Part shown: piece after piece, positions 8,157 to 17,425 of the stretch
Layout: each line of letters opens with the position of its first letter
Position numbering within the stretch: the stretch's first letter is position 1
From: JAYFQF01 sp034927285
Lineage (GTDB): Bacteria > Bacillota > Peptococcia > DRI-13 > UBA5745
Length of the DNA stretch: 64,000 nucleotides
Assembly: GCA_034927285.1 (NCBI GenBank)
Contig: JAYFQF010000004.1
Coordinates: 1-64,000, forward strand
Direction of reading: 5' to 3'
Program-made: the position numbers and the translations under genes
The notes under the pieces: generated by a model
The model's input: only the letters and a program-made list of their open reading frames with translations
The model's database searches: none
What the model was told of the DNA's origin: nothing

Positions 8157-10655
8157 ATGTCGCTCAATCTATCGGAACAAGCTCAATATCAAGAACTACG
8201 GGACGAAATCCGCAATATGATTTTGTCCCGTTTGAATGTAGGTCAAAAAGAGGCGGTTACCACGGGAAAGGGGCCGGTACTTTGCCTGGCGGGAGCCGGC
8301 AGCGGCAAAACCACCGCCATGGTTTACCGCATCCTGCACCTTTTGGCCTTTGGCCCGGAGTATGATCCCGGAGCCCCGGCGCCGGAATGGCTGACTCCGG
8401 AATCTATCGAGATTTTAGCCATGTATCTGGCCGGCCCCGAAGGCAGCCGGGGGGTGTTAAACCGGCAGATCCTGTCCCTGATCGGCCAGCAGGGGATTTC
8501 TATGTATAACCTTTTGGCCATTACGTTTACCAATAAGGCCGCCCAGGAGATGCGGGACCGGCTGGAAAAGGTATTGGGGGAATCTTTGGCCGATATGTGG
8601 GTAATGACCTTTCACAGCGCCTGCCTGAGGATTTTAAAACGCGAAAGCGCCCATCTGGAGGGTTATCAGAAGGATTTCTCCATCTACGACACCGGAGATC
8701 AGGAGCAGGTGATCAAGGAGATTCTGCGCTCGATGAACCTGGATGAAAAGCAGCATAAGCCCCGGGCATATCTGGCCTGGATCAGCCGGCAGAAGAGCGG
8801 CATGAAGCTGCCGCCGGAAAACCCCCGGGCCCAGGGCCAGGAATTACAGGAGCTGCAGCCCCTGATCTATGCCCGTTATCAGGAGAGCCTGCGCCGCAGC
8901 AACGCCATGGATTTCGACGACCTGCTGCTGGAAACCGTGATCCTTTTCAAAAGGCATCCGGAGATCTTAGCCAAGTACCAGGAAAAATTTCAGTACATTA
9001 TGGTGGATGAATACCAGGACACCAATCATATCCAGTATCTGATCGTCAGTATGCTGGCCAGGGGGCATAATAATATCTGCGTGGTGGGAGACGACGACCA
9101 ATCCATCTACAGCTTCCGTCAGGCCGATATCCGCAATATTTTGGACTTTGAACGGGACTTTCCCGGGGCCAGGGTGATCCGCCTGGAGCAGAATTACCGC
9201 TCCACCGGACGGATTCTGGAAGCGGCAAACCATTTGGTGGAAAATAATAAGGAACGGAAGGAAAAGACCCTCTGGACGGAAAAAGAACAGGGGGATAAGG
9301 TGTATTGCTATAACGCCACCGATGACCAGGACGAGGCGCGGTTTGTCTGCAGCCGTATTCAGATGACCCGGGAACAAGGCGGCGCCTATTCCGATCATGC
9401 GGTGCTGCTGCGTACCAACGCCCAGTCCCGGGTACTGGAAGAATGGTTCGGCACCTTCCATATCCCTTACCGGATCATTGGCGGCATGCGCTTTTATGAC
9501 CGTAAGGAAATCAAGGATGTGCTGGCTTATCTGAAGCTTTTGGCCAATCCCGACGACCAGGTGGCTCTGCGGCGCGTTATTAATCTGCCTAAGCGGGGGA
9601 TCGGCGACGCCACGGTAAACCGGGTGGTGGACCATGCCCTGGCGGCGGGGATCAGCCTGGCGGCGGCCCTTTTCGACCGGGAAGGCTTAGGTCTTTCCGC
9701 TCGCAGTGATAACGCCCTGGAGCAGTTCCGCCGCTTGTTTACGGAACTGCGGGAGCTGGCGGCCGGCCAGCCGGTGGGCAGCCTCACCGATTCCGTACTG
9801 AAAAAGACCGGCTACTGGCAGATGCTGTCCTCGGAGGATTCCTATGACAGCCGGGAAAGGCTGGAAAACCTGACGGAGTTCCTGCATAAAACCCAGGAGT
9901 TCGATACCCAGACCGGGGGTACGCTGCCGGACTTTTTAGGAGAGATCTCCCTGATTACCGATATGGATATGGCCGGCCAGGACGCCAAGGGCGTAGTCCA
10001 GGTCATGACCATGCATATGGCCAAGGGTCTGGAGTTTCCCCAGGTTTTTGTGCTGGGCCTGGAGGAAGGCACCTTCCCCCATTTCCGCAGCTTATATAAT
10101 GAAAGTGAAATCGAGGAGGAGAGGCGCCTTTGCTATGTCGCGCTGACCAGGGCCAAGGAAAAGCTGTTTTTATCCAATGCCCAGCGGCGCCGGGGTTTTA
10201 ACGGCCAGTATTCGCCTCAAAAGCCCTCCCGTTTTTTAAGCGAAATCCCGGATTACCTGAAGGAAGAGTTCCCCGACCGCTCCAAGATGAGCTTTAGCTT
10301 TGGCGGCGGCGGCGACTGGCGGGAGGAGGGCGAGGATTTCGGCGGATCTCCCGCCTGGCGCCGGGAAGGCGGCCAGGGCCTGGGCGGCAAAACGACAGGC
10401 GGCCAGGGGGCCGGCAGAGGGCCGGAGAGAAGCGGCCAGGCCGGCTTTTCCGGCGCCGCGGAAAGCCCGGCGGGAAAAAACGGCGCCAGGGAGGCTTTCA
10501 GGCCCGGCGATAAGGTGCTGCATAAAACCTGGGGCGCCGGCAGCGTAGTCAGCGTCAAGGGCAGCGGCGCCCAGTTGACCTATGTGATCGCTTTTCCGGA
10601 AAAAGGCCTGCGGACACTGCTGGCGGATTTCGCGCCCATTACCAGACTGCAATAA
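8157..10655 (+). CDS. pcrA: ATP-dependent DNA helicase PcrA/UvrD
   Basis: An 832-residue superfamily 1A helicase: Walker A AGAGSGKTT with Lys51, motif Ia ITFTNKAAQEMRDR, Walker B YIMVDEYQDTNH, motif III VVGDDDQSIYSFR, motif IV EQNYRST, motif V MTMHMAKGLEF and motif VI YVALTRAKEKL. The C-terminal PcrA-type Tudor-like domain is present (GDKVLHKTWGAGSVVSV), after a Gly-rich linker. It unwinds DNA 3'-5' in nucleotide excision repair, rolling-circle replication and RNA-polymerase backtracking. Oddity: about 45-50 residues are inserted between Walker A and motif Ia (around residues 65-110) compared with textbook PcrA. It is followed by ligA. Confidence 0.96.
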   Translation: MSLNLSEQAQYQELRDEIRNMILSRLNVGQKEAVTTGKGPVLCLAGAGSGKTTAMVYRILHLLAFGPEYDPGAPAPEWLTPESIEILAMYLAGPEGSRGVLNRQILSLIGQQGISMYNLLAITFTNKAAQEMRDRLEKVLGESLADMWVMTFHSACLRILKRESAHLEGYQKDFSIYDTGDQEQVIKEILRSMNLDEKQHKPRAYLAWISRQKSGMKLPPENPRAQGQELQELQPLIYARYQESLRRSNAMDFDDLLLETVILFKRHPEILAKYQEKFQYIMVDEYQDTNHIQYLIVSMLARGHNNICVVGDDDQSIYSFRQADIRNILDFERDFPGARVIRLEQNYRSTGRILEAANHLVENNKERKEKTLWTEKEQGDKVYCYNATDDQDEARFVCSRIQMTREQGGAYSDHAVLLRTNAQSRVLEEWFGTFHIPYRIIGGMRFYDRKEIKDVLAYLKLLANPDDQVALRRVINLPKRGIGDATVNRVVDHALAAGISLAAALFDREGLGLSARSDNALEQFRRLFTELRELAAGQPVGSLTDSVLKKTGYWQMLSSEDSYDSRERLENLTEFLHKTQEFDTQTGGTLPDFLGEISLITDMDMAGQDAKGVVQVMTMHMAKGLEFPQVFVLGLEEGTFPHFRSLYNESEIEEERRLCYVALTRAKEKLFLSNAQRRRGFNGQYSPQKPSRFLSEIPDYLKEEFPDRSKMSFSFGGGGDWREEGEDFGGSPAWRREGGQGLGGKTTGGQGAGRGPERSGQAGFSGAAESPAGKNGAREAFRPGDKVLHKTWGAGSVVSVKGSGAQLTYVIAFPEKGLRTLLADFAPITRLQ

Positions 10656-10767
10656 GGAAACCCGGGACCCAACCGAACTTGGGCTGCCGGCCTGAAGGCC
10701 GGTACTGAAAGAGAAGCGCCTTTTCTCATGAACGGCAGCCCGGGGCGGAAAACGAGGAGGAAGCCTT

Positions 10768-12801
10768 ATGGAGGATAAGCAAAAACAGATGGAGGAATTG
10801 GCGGGGCGGCTGAACGAATATGCCTATGCGTATTACACCAAGGACCAGCCCCTGATTTCCGATAAAGAATACGACGTCTTGTATCAGCGGCTGACGGAAT
10901 TGGAGGCGGAGACCGGCGTTATCCTGCCCCAGTCGCCGACTCAGCGGGTGGGGGACCGTCTGCTGCCGGGTTTTCAAAAACACCCTCATCTGGCCCCGCT
11001 TTGGAGTCTGGATAAAACAAAGACCCGGGAGGATCTGGAGGACTGGCAGCGGCGTAACCGGAAGCTGCTGGCCGACGCCGGATTGCCCCAGGATCTGGAA
11101 TACGTGGTAACCATGAAATTCGACGGACTGACCATCAATCTGACCTATGACCGGGGCCGCCTGATCCATGGCGCCAGCCGGGGCACCGGTACGGTAGGCG
11201 AGGAGATCCTGCCTCAAGTCATGACCATCCGGGGACTGCCGCCGGCCATCGAAAGCCCGGCCTTGTGCGAGGTGCGGGGCGAGGCCGTCATGACCCGGGA
11301 GGCTTTTGACGCATATAATAAAGAAGCCAGGGTGCCGCTGAAAAACCTGCGCAACGGCGCCGCCGGCGCCCTGCGGAACCTGGATCTGGCGGAAACCCGC
11401 CGCCGGCATTTGTCGGCCTGGTTTTACGATATCGGTTATTGGCAGGGGGAGCCCTTCCCCACCTATTGGTCCCAGCTGGAATATCTGACGAAGATGGGCT
11501 TTTCCGTTCACCCTTTCCGCAGGCTTTGCCACAGCCTGGAGGAAGTGATGGAGGCTGTCCGGGAGATCGAAGAGCAGCGGGACAGCCTGAATTTTGATAT
11601 CGACGGCGCGGTGGTGGCGGTAAATGACCTGTCCCTGCGGAGCGTACTGGGCTTTACCGCCAAAGCCCCCCGCTGGTCCATTGCCTACAAATTCGAGGCT
11701 CTGGAGGAAACTACCGTCCTCCTGGATGTGGAATGGAACGTGGGCCGCACCGGCAAGGTGACGCCCACCGCCATCCTGGAACCTGTCCAGCTGGGGGGCG
11801 TAACGGTAAGCCGGGCCACCTTAAATAATATCGACGATATCCGCAGAAAGGGCGTCTACATCGGCGCCCGGGTCTTTGTGCGCCGTTCCAACGACGTTAT
11901 CCCGGAGATCCTGGGCGTGGCCGGAGAGAGCGGAGAGAGCGGAGAGGCAAAGGGACAGGAGATCCGATTGCCCAAGACCTGTCCTGTCTGCGGGGCGGAA
12001 CTGGAGCAGGAAGGAGTGCACAGCTTTTGCCGCAACGCCATCGGCTGTAAGCCTCAGATGGTAAAGGCACTGGTCCATTTTGCCGGCCGGGAAGCCATGA
12101 ACATCGCGGGCTTCAGCGAAAAGACAGCCCAGCAGCTGTTTGAGGCCCTGGACCTGCGCAGTGTAAATCAGCTTTATACGCTGAAGAAAGAAGACCTGCT
12201 GGGTCTGGAAAAGTTCAAGGACAAAAAGGCGGAAAATCTGTTGACCGCTATTGAAAAGAGCAAGGACTGCAAGCTGGAGGCCTTCCTTTTCAGCCTGGGC
12301 ATCCCCAACGTAGGCAAAAAAACCGCCGCGGACCTGGCGGAGGCTTTCGGCAGCCTGGAGGCCGTGATGGCGGCGGACCGGGAGACTCTTTTGGCGGTAC
12401 CGGAGATCGGCGGCATTATTGCCGACAGCATCTATCACTATTTCCGGGATCCTAAGATCAAAGAAGAGGTCGCCTCCCTGCTGGCCCTCGGGGTAACCCC
12501 CCGGGGTCCGGACCCGGCCCGGGCGGCGGCCAAAAAGGAAGGAGCCAATCCTTTTGCCGGAAAAAAGGTAGTGGTGACCGGTACTCTGGAAAACTTCGGA
12601 CGCCGGGAAATCGAAGAAAAGCTGAAGTCCTTGGGGGCAAGCCCCCAGGAGAGCGTATCCAGGGCCACGGACTTCCTGATTTACGGGGAGAAGGCAGGCT
12701 CCAAACTGGATAAGGCCAAGGAATTAAACCGGTCCGGAGCCGGCCCGAAGATCCTGACGGAAACTGAGTTCCTGGCAATTCTTAGCGAAAATCAAGCTTG
12801 A
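10768..12801 (+). CDS. ligA: NAD-dependent DNA ligase
   Basis: A 677-residue protein of normal LigA length. Order: Ia domain (YYTKDQPLISDKEYDVLY), adenylation domain with the KxDG nucleophile motif MKFDG (Lys117), OB fold, four-cysteine zinc finger (Cys405, Cys408, Cys421, Cys427), helix-hairpin-helix repeats (LGIPNVGKKTAADLAEAFG) and a C-terminal BRCT domain (KKVVVTGTLENFGRREIEEKL). It seals nicks in replication and repair using NAD+. A short Gly-Glu-Ser repeat (GESGESGEAKG) precedes the zinc finger. The Shine-Dalgarno is gaggagg; it probably shares a transcript with pcrA 112 bp upstream. Confidence 0.97.
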   Translation: MEDKQKQMEELAGRLNEYAYAYYTKDQPLISDKEYDVLYQRLTELEAETGVILPQSPTQRVGDRLLPGFQKHPHLAPLWSLDKTKTREDLEDWQRRNRKLLADAGLPQDLEYVVTMKFDGLTINLTYDRGRLIHGASRGTGTVGEEILPQVMTIRGLPPAIESPALCEVRGEAVMTREAFDAYNKEARVPLKNLRNGAAGALRNLDLAETRRRHLSAWFYDIGYWQGEPFPTYWSQLEYLTKMGFSVHPFRRLCHSLEEVMEAVREIEEQRDSLNFDIDGAVVAVNDLSLRSVLGFTAKAPRWSIAYKFEALEETTVLLDVEWNVGRTGKVTPTAILEPVQLGGVTVSRATLNNIDDIRRKGVYIGARVFVRRSNDVIPEILGVAGESGESGEAKGQEIRLPKTCPVCGAELEQEGVHSFCRNAIGCKPQMVKALVHFAGREAMNIAGFSEKTAQQLFEALDLRSVNQLYTLKKEDLLGLEKFKDKKAENLLTAIEKSKDCKLEAFLFSLGIPNVGKKTAADLAEAFGSLEAVMAADRETLLAVPEIGGIIADSIYHYFRDPKIKEEVASLLALGVTPRGPDPARAAAKKEGANPFAGKKVVVTGTLENFGRREIEEKLKSLGASPQESVSRATDFLIYGEKAGSKLDKAKELNRSGAGPKILTETEFLAILSENQA

Positions 12802-12816
12802 CAAAAGGAACAGGAT

Positions 12817-13125
12817 ATGAGCATTATTAATGGACAGATCATAAATTATCCAGGGCTGATCTGCCGGCTTTTTCTGGCGGTGAGCCTGGCGGACCTGGCC
12901 CTGATGGGCTGGGATAAGTACCAGGCCCAAAGAGGCGGCCGGCGTATCCGGGAAAGCGTGCTTTTAGGCCTTGGAGTCCTGGGCGGCGGCCTGGGTCTGT
13001 GGCTGGGCATGACCCTTTTTCATCACAAAATATCCAAGGCAAAATTTCGTTATTCGGCGCCCTTTTTGGCTATGTTCCAGTGGGGGGCCATCTTATATTT
13101 CGGAGGTTTGTTATGTTTGCAATAA
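12817..13125 (+). CDS. DUF1294 family small membrane protein
   Basis: A 102-residue protein with three hydrophobic segments and the DUF1294 pattern: DLALMGWDKYQAQRGGRRIRE near the N-terminus and a later GGGLGLWLGMTLFHHKISKAKFRY. DUF1294 has no settled function, and proteins of this type are often encoded beside unrelated genes. It begins 15 bp after ligA and its end overlaps the trkA start by 13 bp, so translation of trkA may be coupled to it. Confidence 0.85.
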   Translation: MSIINGQIINYPGLICRLFLAVSLADLALMGWDKYQAQRGGRRIRESVLLGLGVLGGGLGLWLGMTLFHHKISKAKFRYSAPFLAMFQWGAILYFGGLLCLQ

Positions 13126-14450
13126 TCGTAGGCGGCGGTAAGCTGGGCTTTAGTGTGGCCCAGCTTTTAAACGAAGAGGATTATGAGGTGACCGTCATCG
13201 AACCGGTTGAGGACCGCTGCCGGATCCTGGAAGACCGGCTGGATGTGATCACCATCCAGGGCAACGGCGCCAGCATTTCGGTCCTGGAGGAGGCGGGCAT
13301 CGACCAGGCCAGCCTTTTGGTGGCGGTGGCCGGCAGCGACGAGGTAAATATGGTTGCCTGCATGCTGGCCAAACAGGCCGGGGTGGCCAGGACCGTGGCC
13401 CGGGTACGAAATCCCGAATATCTGGAAGATAAAAACAGCGGCCGGAATTTCCTGTCCGGCATCGACCTGATTATCAATCCGGAACTGGTGACCGCCCGGG
13501 AGATCGTGAAGCTGATCGAAGTCCCTGAGGCTCTGGACGTGATGTACTGCTTTGACCGCAAGGCCATGGTGCTGGAACTGCCCATCCCGGAGGGATCTTC
13601 CGCCGCCGGCCGGCGCATCGACCAGATCAAGACGGAATGGCCCCTTTTGATCGTGGCCATTATCCGGAAAAAGAAAGTGCTTATTCCCCGGGGCAGCGAC
13701 AGGATCATGGCCGGAGACACCATCTATCTTTTGGCCCGGACCGAAGAAATGGCCAATGTGGAGCGGTATCTGGGCCTGGAACGCCGCCAGACGGAAAAAG
13801 TGATGGTCCTGGGGGGCGGCCGCACCGGCAGTCATCTGGCCCATATCCTGGAGGACAAGAATTACGCGGTCCGCTTATTGGAAAAAGATTATCAAAAATG
13901 TGAGATTTTATCCGAGAAGCTGCGGCATACCCTGGTGATCCATGGCGACGCCACGGATCTCGATCTGCTGAAGCAGGAAGGGGCCGATCAGACCGACGTA
14001 TTCGTCAGCGTTACCGACGACGATAAGGTAAATCTCCTGGCCTGCCTGATCGCCAAACATCTGGGGGCGAAAAAAGCCATCGCCCAGGTGCGCCGCTCCG
14101 ACTATATCGGTTTGATCCAAAGCGTGGGCATCGACGTGGGCGTCAGCCCCCGGATCCTGACGACCAACGCGATCATGCGGTTTATAAAAAATAATAAGAA
14201 TCTGCTGTCCGTGACTTTTCTGCGGGAGGAAGAGGCGGGAGTCATGGAATTTAACGTCTCCGAGAACTCCCGGGCCGCCGGCAAAAAGCTGATGGACCTC
14301 TATTTCCCTAACGGGGCTTTGGTGGGCTCGATTTTGCGGGACGGCGAGGTGATGATCGCCAAGGGACGCGACCGGCTGCAGCCCGGCGATGTGGTGACGG
14401 TTTTTGCTTTAAATCAGGTTGCGGATAAAGTGATCGAGTTTTTTGATTAG
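13113..14450 (+). CDS. trkA: Trk potassium uptake regulatory protein TrkA
   Basis: 445 residues with tandem RCK modules: RCK_N (IIVGGGKLGFSVAQLL), RCK_C, then a second RCK_N (MVLGGGRTGSHLAHIL) and second RCK_C (NSRAAGKKLMDLYFPNGALVGSI). It forms the cytoplasmic gating ring of the TrkH channel and binds NAD(H) or ATP; RCK_C domains of this class can bind c-di-AMP. The ATG at 13113 is chosen because GGAGG (13102-13106) precedes it and the protein then starts exactly at the Rossmann strand (MFAIIVGGGK). trkH follows. Confidence 0.95.
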   Translation: MFAIIVGGGKLGFSVAQLLNEEDYEVTVIEPVEDRCRILEDRLDVITIQGNGASISVLEEAGIDQASLLVAVAGSDEVNMVACMLAKQAGVARTVARVRNPEYLEDKNSGRNFLSGIDLIINPELVTAREIVKLIEVPEALDVMYCFDRKAMVLELPIPEGSSAAGRRIDQIKTEWPLLIVAIIRKKKVLIPRGSDRIMAGDTIYLLARTEEMANVERYLGLERRQTEKVMVLGGGRTGSHLAHILEDKNYAVRLLEKDYQKCEILSEKLRHTLVIHGDATDLDLLKQEGADQTDVFVSVTDDDKVNLLACLIAKHLGAKKAIAQVRRSDYIGLIQSVGIDVGVSPRILTTNAIMRFIKNNKNLLSVTFLREEEAGVMEFNVSENSRAAGKKLMDLYFPNGALVGSILRDGEVMIAKGRDRLQPGDVVTVFALNQVADKVIEFFD

Positions 14451-14543
14451 AGAATGACTGACCGCTGGATAAGGCGGGCGTTCTTTGGGAGCTTACGGTT
14501 TTCCTGGGGAGCTTTCAGAGGAGAAAAGGGAGGGAAAAGAGCG

Positions 14544-16001
14544 GTGGCTCTTGCAAAAAGTACCAGGCGGGTGCTTTCTTATCTGGGCCTGGTGTCCATC
14601 ATCTTAGGTTTGTCTATGCTGCTGCCTATGCTGGTGGGGATTTACGACGGTGAGGAAAACTGGTATAACTACGGGATCCTGGGGGCTGCCGCCATCCTGG
14701 GCGGCTACTGGGCCTTCGGGCAGTTCAGGGAAGAAGGCGAAGTGACGGCCAGGGACGGCTATATGCTGGTGGCCTTTACCTGGCTTTTGGCGGGAGTCTA
14801 TGGCGCTCTGCCTTTTTTGCTTCATGGAGCGGTTCAGGATTTCGGCTACGGCTTTTTTGAAGCGGTGTCCGGCTTTACCACCACCGGAGCCACGGTGTTC
14901 AGCGATGTGGAAAGCCTGGAACGCAGCCTTTTATTATGGCGCAGCCTGACCCACTGGCTGGGAGGAATGGGCATCGTGGCCCTTTTCGTGGCCATCACCA
15001 GCTTCCTGGGCAGCAGCGGCATGCAGATGTTTAAGGCGGAGACCACAGGGCCGATTAAGGAAAAAGTGGTGCCCAGGATCAAGGATACCGCCAAAATCCT
15101 CTGGTTAACTTATGTGGCGGTGACCATCTTTCAGATCGTGGTATTGATCTTATTGGGCATGCCGGTGTTCGACGCCGTCTGCCATGCCTTCGGGGCCGTG
15201 GCCACCGGCGGTTTTTCCACCAAGAATAACAGCATAACCTATTATCAGGACCCGGCCATTGAATGGGCCATCACCTTTTTTATGATCATGTCCGGGGTGA
15301 ATTTCAGCCTGTACTATCTGGCGGCAAAAAAAAGGAGCCTGAAGGACTTTTGGAAAAACGAAGAGTTCCGGCTTTATCTTTTGATTATTACCGTGGCTTC
15401 TCTGATCTGCACCGCTGCCCTGTGCCTCCGGGGGGACAGCTTTTTTGCCTCGCTGCGCCACAGCTTTTTCCAGGTAGGCTCCATGATTACCACCACCGGT
15501 TATTATACCCAGGATTTTGACCTCTGGCCGGCGGCAGCCAAGCTGGTGCTGGTGCTGGTGCCCTTTGTGGGGGGCTGTGCCGGCTCCACCGGCGGCGGCA
15601 TCAAAGTGGGCCGCTTCCTGATCCTTTTTAAGAATTTCAATGCGCAGCTCCGCCGGCTTTTGCATCCCCGGGCGGTCATCAACCTTCGGGTCAGCGACCG
15701 GGTGGTGGGCCAGGAGGTAGTGCAGGATACCCTGACCTTCTTTTTCATTTATGCGATGGTGACGGTTGTCGGCACAGCGGTATTCAGCTTTTTGGATATC
15801 GACCTGCTCAGCGCTTTTTCAGCCGCGGCGGCTTGCTTAAACGATGTGGGCCCCGGTCTGGGGCTGGCAGGCCCTACCCGTAATTTCGGCCAATTTCCCG
15901 AATGGGTGGTGGTGTTTTCGTCTTTTCTGATGCTGATCGGACGACTGGAGCTTTATACGATTATCCTTTTATTCACTAAAAATTTCTGGACCAACGATTA
16001 A
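14544..16001 (+). CDS. trkH: Trk potassium transporter membrane subunit TrkH
   Basis: A K+ translocating subunit of the SKT family with four M1-P-M2 repeats and selectivity-filter glycines visible as ATTTGATVFSD-like, AVATGGFST, ITTTGYY and LNDVGPGLG. I prefer the GTG at 14544 (485 residues) because gggaggg lies about 10 nt upstream and the protein then begins like other TrkH proteins (RRVLSYLGLVSIILGLSMLLP). An ATG at 14454 in frame would add 30 poorly hydrophobic residues. It works with TrkA from the preceding gene. Role: bulk K+ uptake. Confidence 0.93.
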   Translation: MALAKSTRRVLSYLGLVSIILGLSMLLPMLVGIYDGEENWYNYGILGAAAILGGYWAFGQFREEGEVTARDGYMLVAFTWLLAGVYGALPFLLHGAVQDFGYGFFEAVSGFTTTGATVFSDVESLERSLLLWRSLTHWLGGMGIVALFVAITSFLGSSGMQMFKAETTGPIKEKVVPRIKDTAKILWLTYVAVTIFQIVVLILLGMPVFDAVCHAFGAVATGGFSTKNNSITYYQDPAIEWAITFFMIMSGVNFSLYYLAAKKRSLKDFWKNEEFRLYLLIITVASLICTAALCLRGDSFFASLRHSFFQVGSMITTTGYYTQDFDLWPAAAKLVLVLVPFVGGCAGSTGGGIKVGRFLILFKNFNAQLRRLLHPRAVINLRVSDRVVGQEVVQDTLTFFFIYAMVTVVGTAVFSFLDIDLLSAFSAAAACLNDVGPGLGLAGPTRNFGQFPEWVVVFSSFLMLIGRLELYTIILLFTKNFWTND

Positions 16002-16332
16002 AAGTCATCTAATGTTCACCCAATATCCATTGTTTTGCGAAAACTCCCGCCGTATAATCAGGTTGTCAGGAAGAGGGCAGGAGGTTTTCAAAAATCCAGT
16101 CATCGGATTCCTGAAAAAGCATAACGTAAAAAAAGAAGGGCCCGAAAGCCCGCCGGGGAATGGCCGCCAGCAAGGAGAAAAATCCGCTGCCGGCGCATTC
16201 CAGAGGCCTTCTCCAGATCAGGCCGCCACAGCTTTCGGACCCTTCGTCCAGTTTAAGGCCGGTGGGAAAAGCCGGCAGCGCTAATATGCCGAAATGGAAA
16301 GAAACCGGGATAGACCCCGGAATATAGGGTAT
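16002..16332. other. Intergenic region with several GC-rich hairpins, no gene recognised
   Basis: Between trkH and the terminator at 16333 I see short inverted repeats (GCCGG...CCGGC near 16258-16277; CCGGG...CCCGG near 16305-16321) and, read on the minus strand, a GGGC/GCCC hairpin followed by T-rich sequence near 16125-16150. I tested by eye for cobalamin, glycine, c-di-AMP (ydaO) and SRP-RNA consensus elements and found none convincing. A 90-codon frame (16012-16284) is low in hydrophobic content and has no ribosome site, so I do not call it. Confidence 0.4.
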
Positions 16333-16389
16333 ACAAAAGGAAGGGATCTCCTCCGGCCCCCAAAGGCCCAGGAGGTCCCTTCCTTTTGT
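16333..16389. terminator. Large bidirectional terminator hairpin between trkH and the GntR/RCK_C gene
   Basis: ACAAAAGGAAGGGA (16333-16346) pairs with TCCCTTCCTTTTGT (16376-16389), with a further CTCCT/AGGAG and GCC/GGC extension inside. The A/T-rich outer stem lets it serve both converging transcripts. Confidence 0.8.
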
Positions 16390-16396
16390 GTTCGTT

Positions 16397-17020
16397 TTAT
16401 TTAATGAAGTTTTTCAACAGCTCAAGGTTGCCGGGCTGGCTGGCCACCACCAAGACGTCATAAGCGTTAAATACCGTGTCCGGGGATGGAGACAGATTGA
16501 TTTGGTCCTGGCTTTTGACGGCCACGATGGTGGCCTTGGTCTGCTGCCGGAACTGGGACTGGCCGATGGTTTTACCGATCAGGGAGGAGCCGGGCAAAAG
16601 CTCCAACTCAAAGTTTTGCAGGGGATCGCTGTTTACAAAACGCTCGTTAAGGTCCAGGATCTGCCCCATCAGGTTATATATTTTGGCGTCCAGTTCCTGA
16701 CGCTGGAGGACCAGCTGTTTCAGCTGGGTTTTCAGCCAGCGGACATCCTTGGAGGTCTGGAACTTTTCGATATAGGAGGCGGCTTTGGCCTGAGAAATCA
16801 CCACCACGCCGCTGGCCTTCTGAATATCCAGGATTCCCATATCCGCCAGCTGCTTTAAGGCGCGCCGGATAGTCTCCTGAGAAACGCCGTATTCGGCGGA
16901 CATCAGGGAACGGCCGGAGAAGCGGCTGTTTTCTTTTATTTTTCCTTTGGCGATTTTCATCGCGATGTCGTAGGCCACCTGAGAATATACCGGCGGCAAT
17001 GCGCTGTTACGCATAGGCAC
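16397..17020 (-). CDS. BusR-like transcriptional regulator: GntR winged helix plus RCK_C domain
   Basis: A 207-residue protein. Residues about 8-75 form a GntR/YtrA-type winged helix (YSQVAYDIAMKIAKGKI, then SGRSLMSAEYGVSQETIRRALKQLADMGIL). A helical linker of about 85-125 follows (WLKTQLKQLVLQRQELDAKIYNLMGQILDLNERF), then an RCK_C/TrkA_C domain to the end (LLPGSSLIGKTIGQSQF...YDVLVVASQPGNLELL). This is the architecture and length of BusR, the c-di-AMP-responsive repressor of osmolyte uptake in Lactococcus and Streptococcus. It converges on trkH across a shared terminator, which fits control of K+ or osmolyte transport. c-di-AMP binding is inferred, not shown. Shine-Dalgarno gggaggtg precedes the ATG. 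Confidence 0.85.
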   Translation of the reverse strand: MPMRNSALPPVYSQVAYDIAMKIAKGKIKENSRFSGRSLMSAEYGVSQETIRRALKQLADMGILDIQKASGVVVISQAKAASYIEKFQTSKDVRWLKTQLKQLVLQRQELDAKIYNLMGQILDLNERFVNSDPLQNFELELLPGSSLIGKTIGQSQFRQQTKATIVAVKSQDQINLSPSPDTVFNAYDVLVVASQPGNLELLKNFIK

Positions 17021-17329
17021 CTCCCGATACCTTTATTTTTACAATATGATGATAACACATCGGCGTCCAAAAATATACAGTCGGCCATCGGCTGAAACAG
17101 CGGCGGATCCTTGGCAGGCCGGGGATTACGGAGGATGGAGCCCAAAAGGTCCGCCGGGATTTTTCCGAAGCAAAGAAGGCGCCTTCAGCAGTTCCCGGCG
17201 GCGGGCCGCCGCAGTTAAGAGATTCTTCTGAAAAAAATAAAGCACGGTTAAAACGGCTCCGGAAGAGCATCCTAAAGGAAGGGGAAAAGGCTGGAAATTC
17301 AGGGAAAATTATATTCGGGGGGGATTAAA
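17021..17329. other. Divergent intergenic region upstream of the BusR-like gene
   Basis: This region holds the leftward promoter region of the BusR-like gene (AT-rich block around 17030-17060) and the leader of the rightward FAD/Rieske gene. It is otherwise GC-rich with no gene I can support. A G-run (17317-17323) at its right end is the likely ribosome site of the next gene. Confidence 0.4.
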
Positions 17330-17425
17330 ATAAACGCAGAACAGATTCAGACAGGCCCAAAAACGATAAACCCCCAAGGTTCGCTTTGGCAGGCAAAAAC
17401 AAACCCGGCGCCGCTCCGCCCGGCT

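Noticed and set aside
16012..16284. A 90-codon plus-strand frame after trkH
   Set aside because: No ribosome site, no hydrophobic core, and it runs through palindromic sequence; more likely non-coding.
16100..16330. Cobalamin or c-di-AMP riboswitch, or SRP RNA, near trkH
   Set aside because: Single motifs such as GGTGGGAAAAGCCGG look suggestive, but the rest of each consensus is missing.
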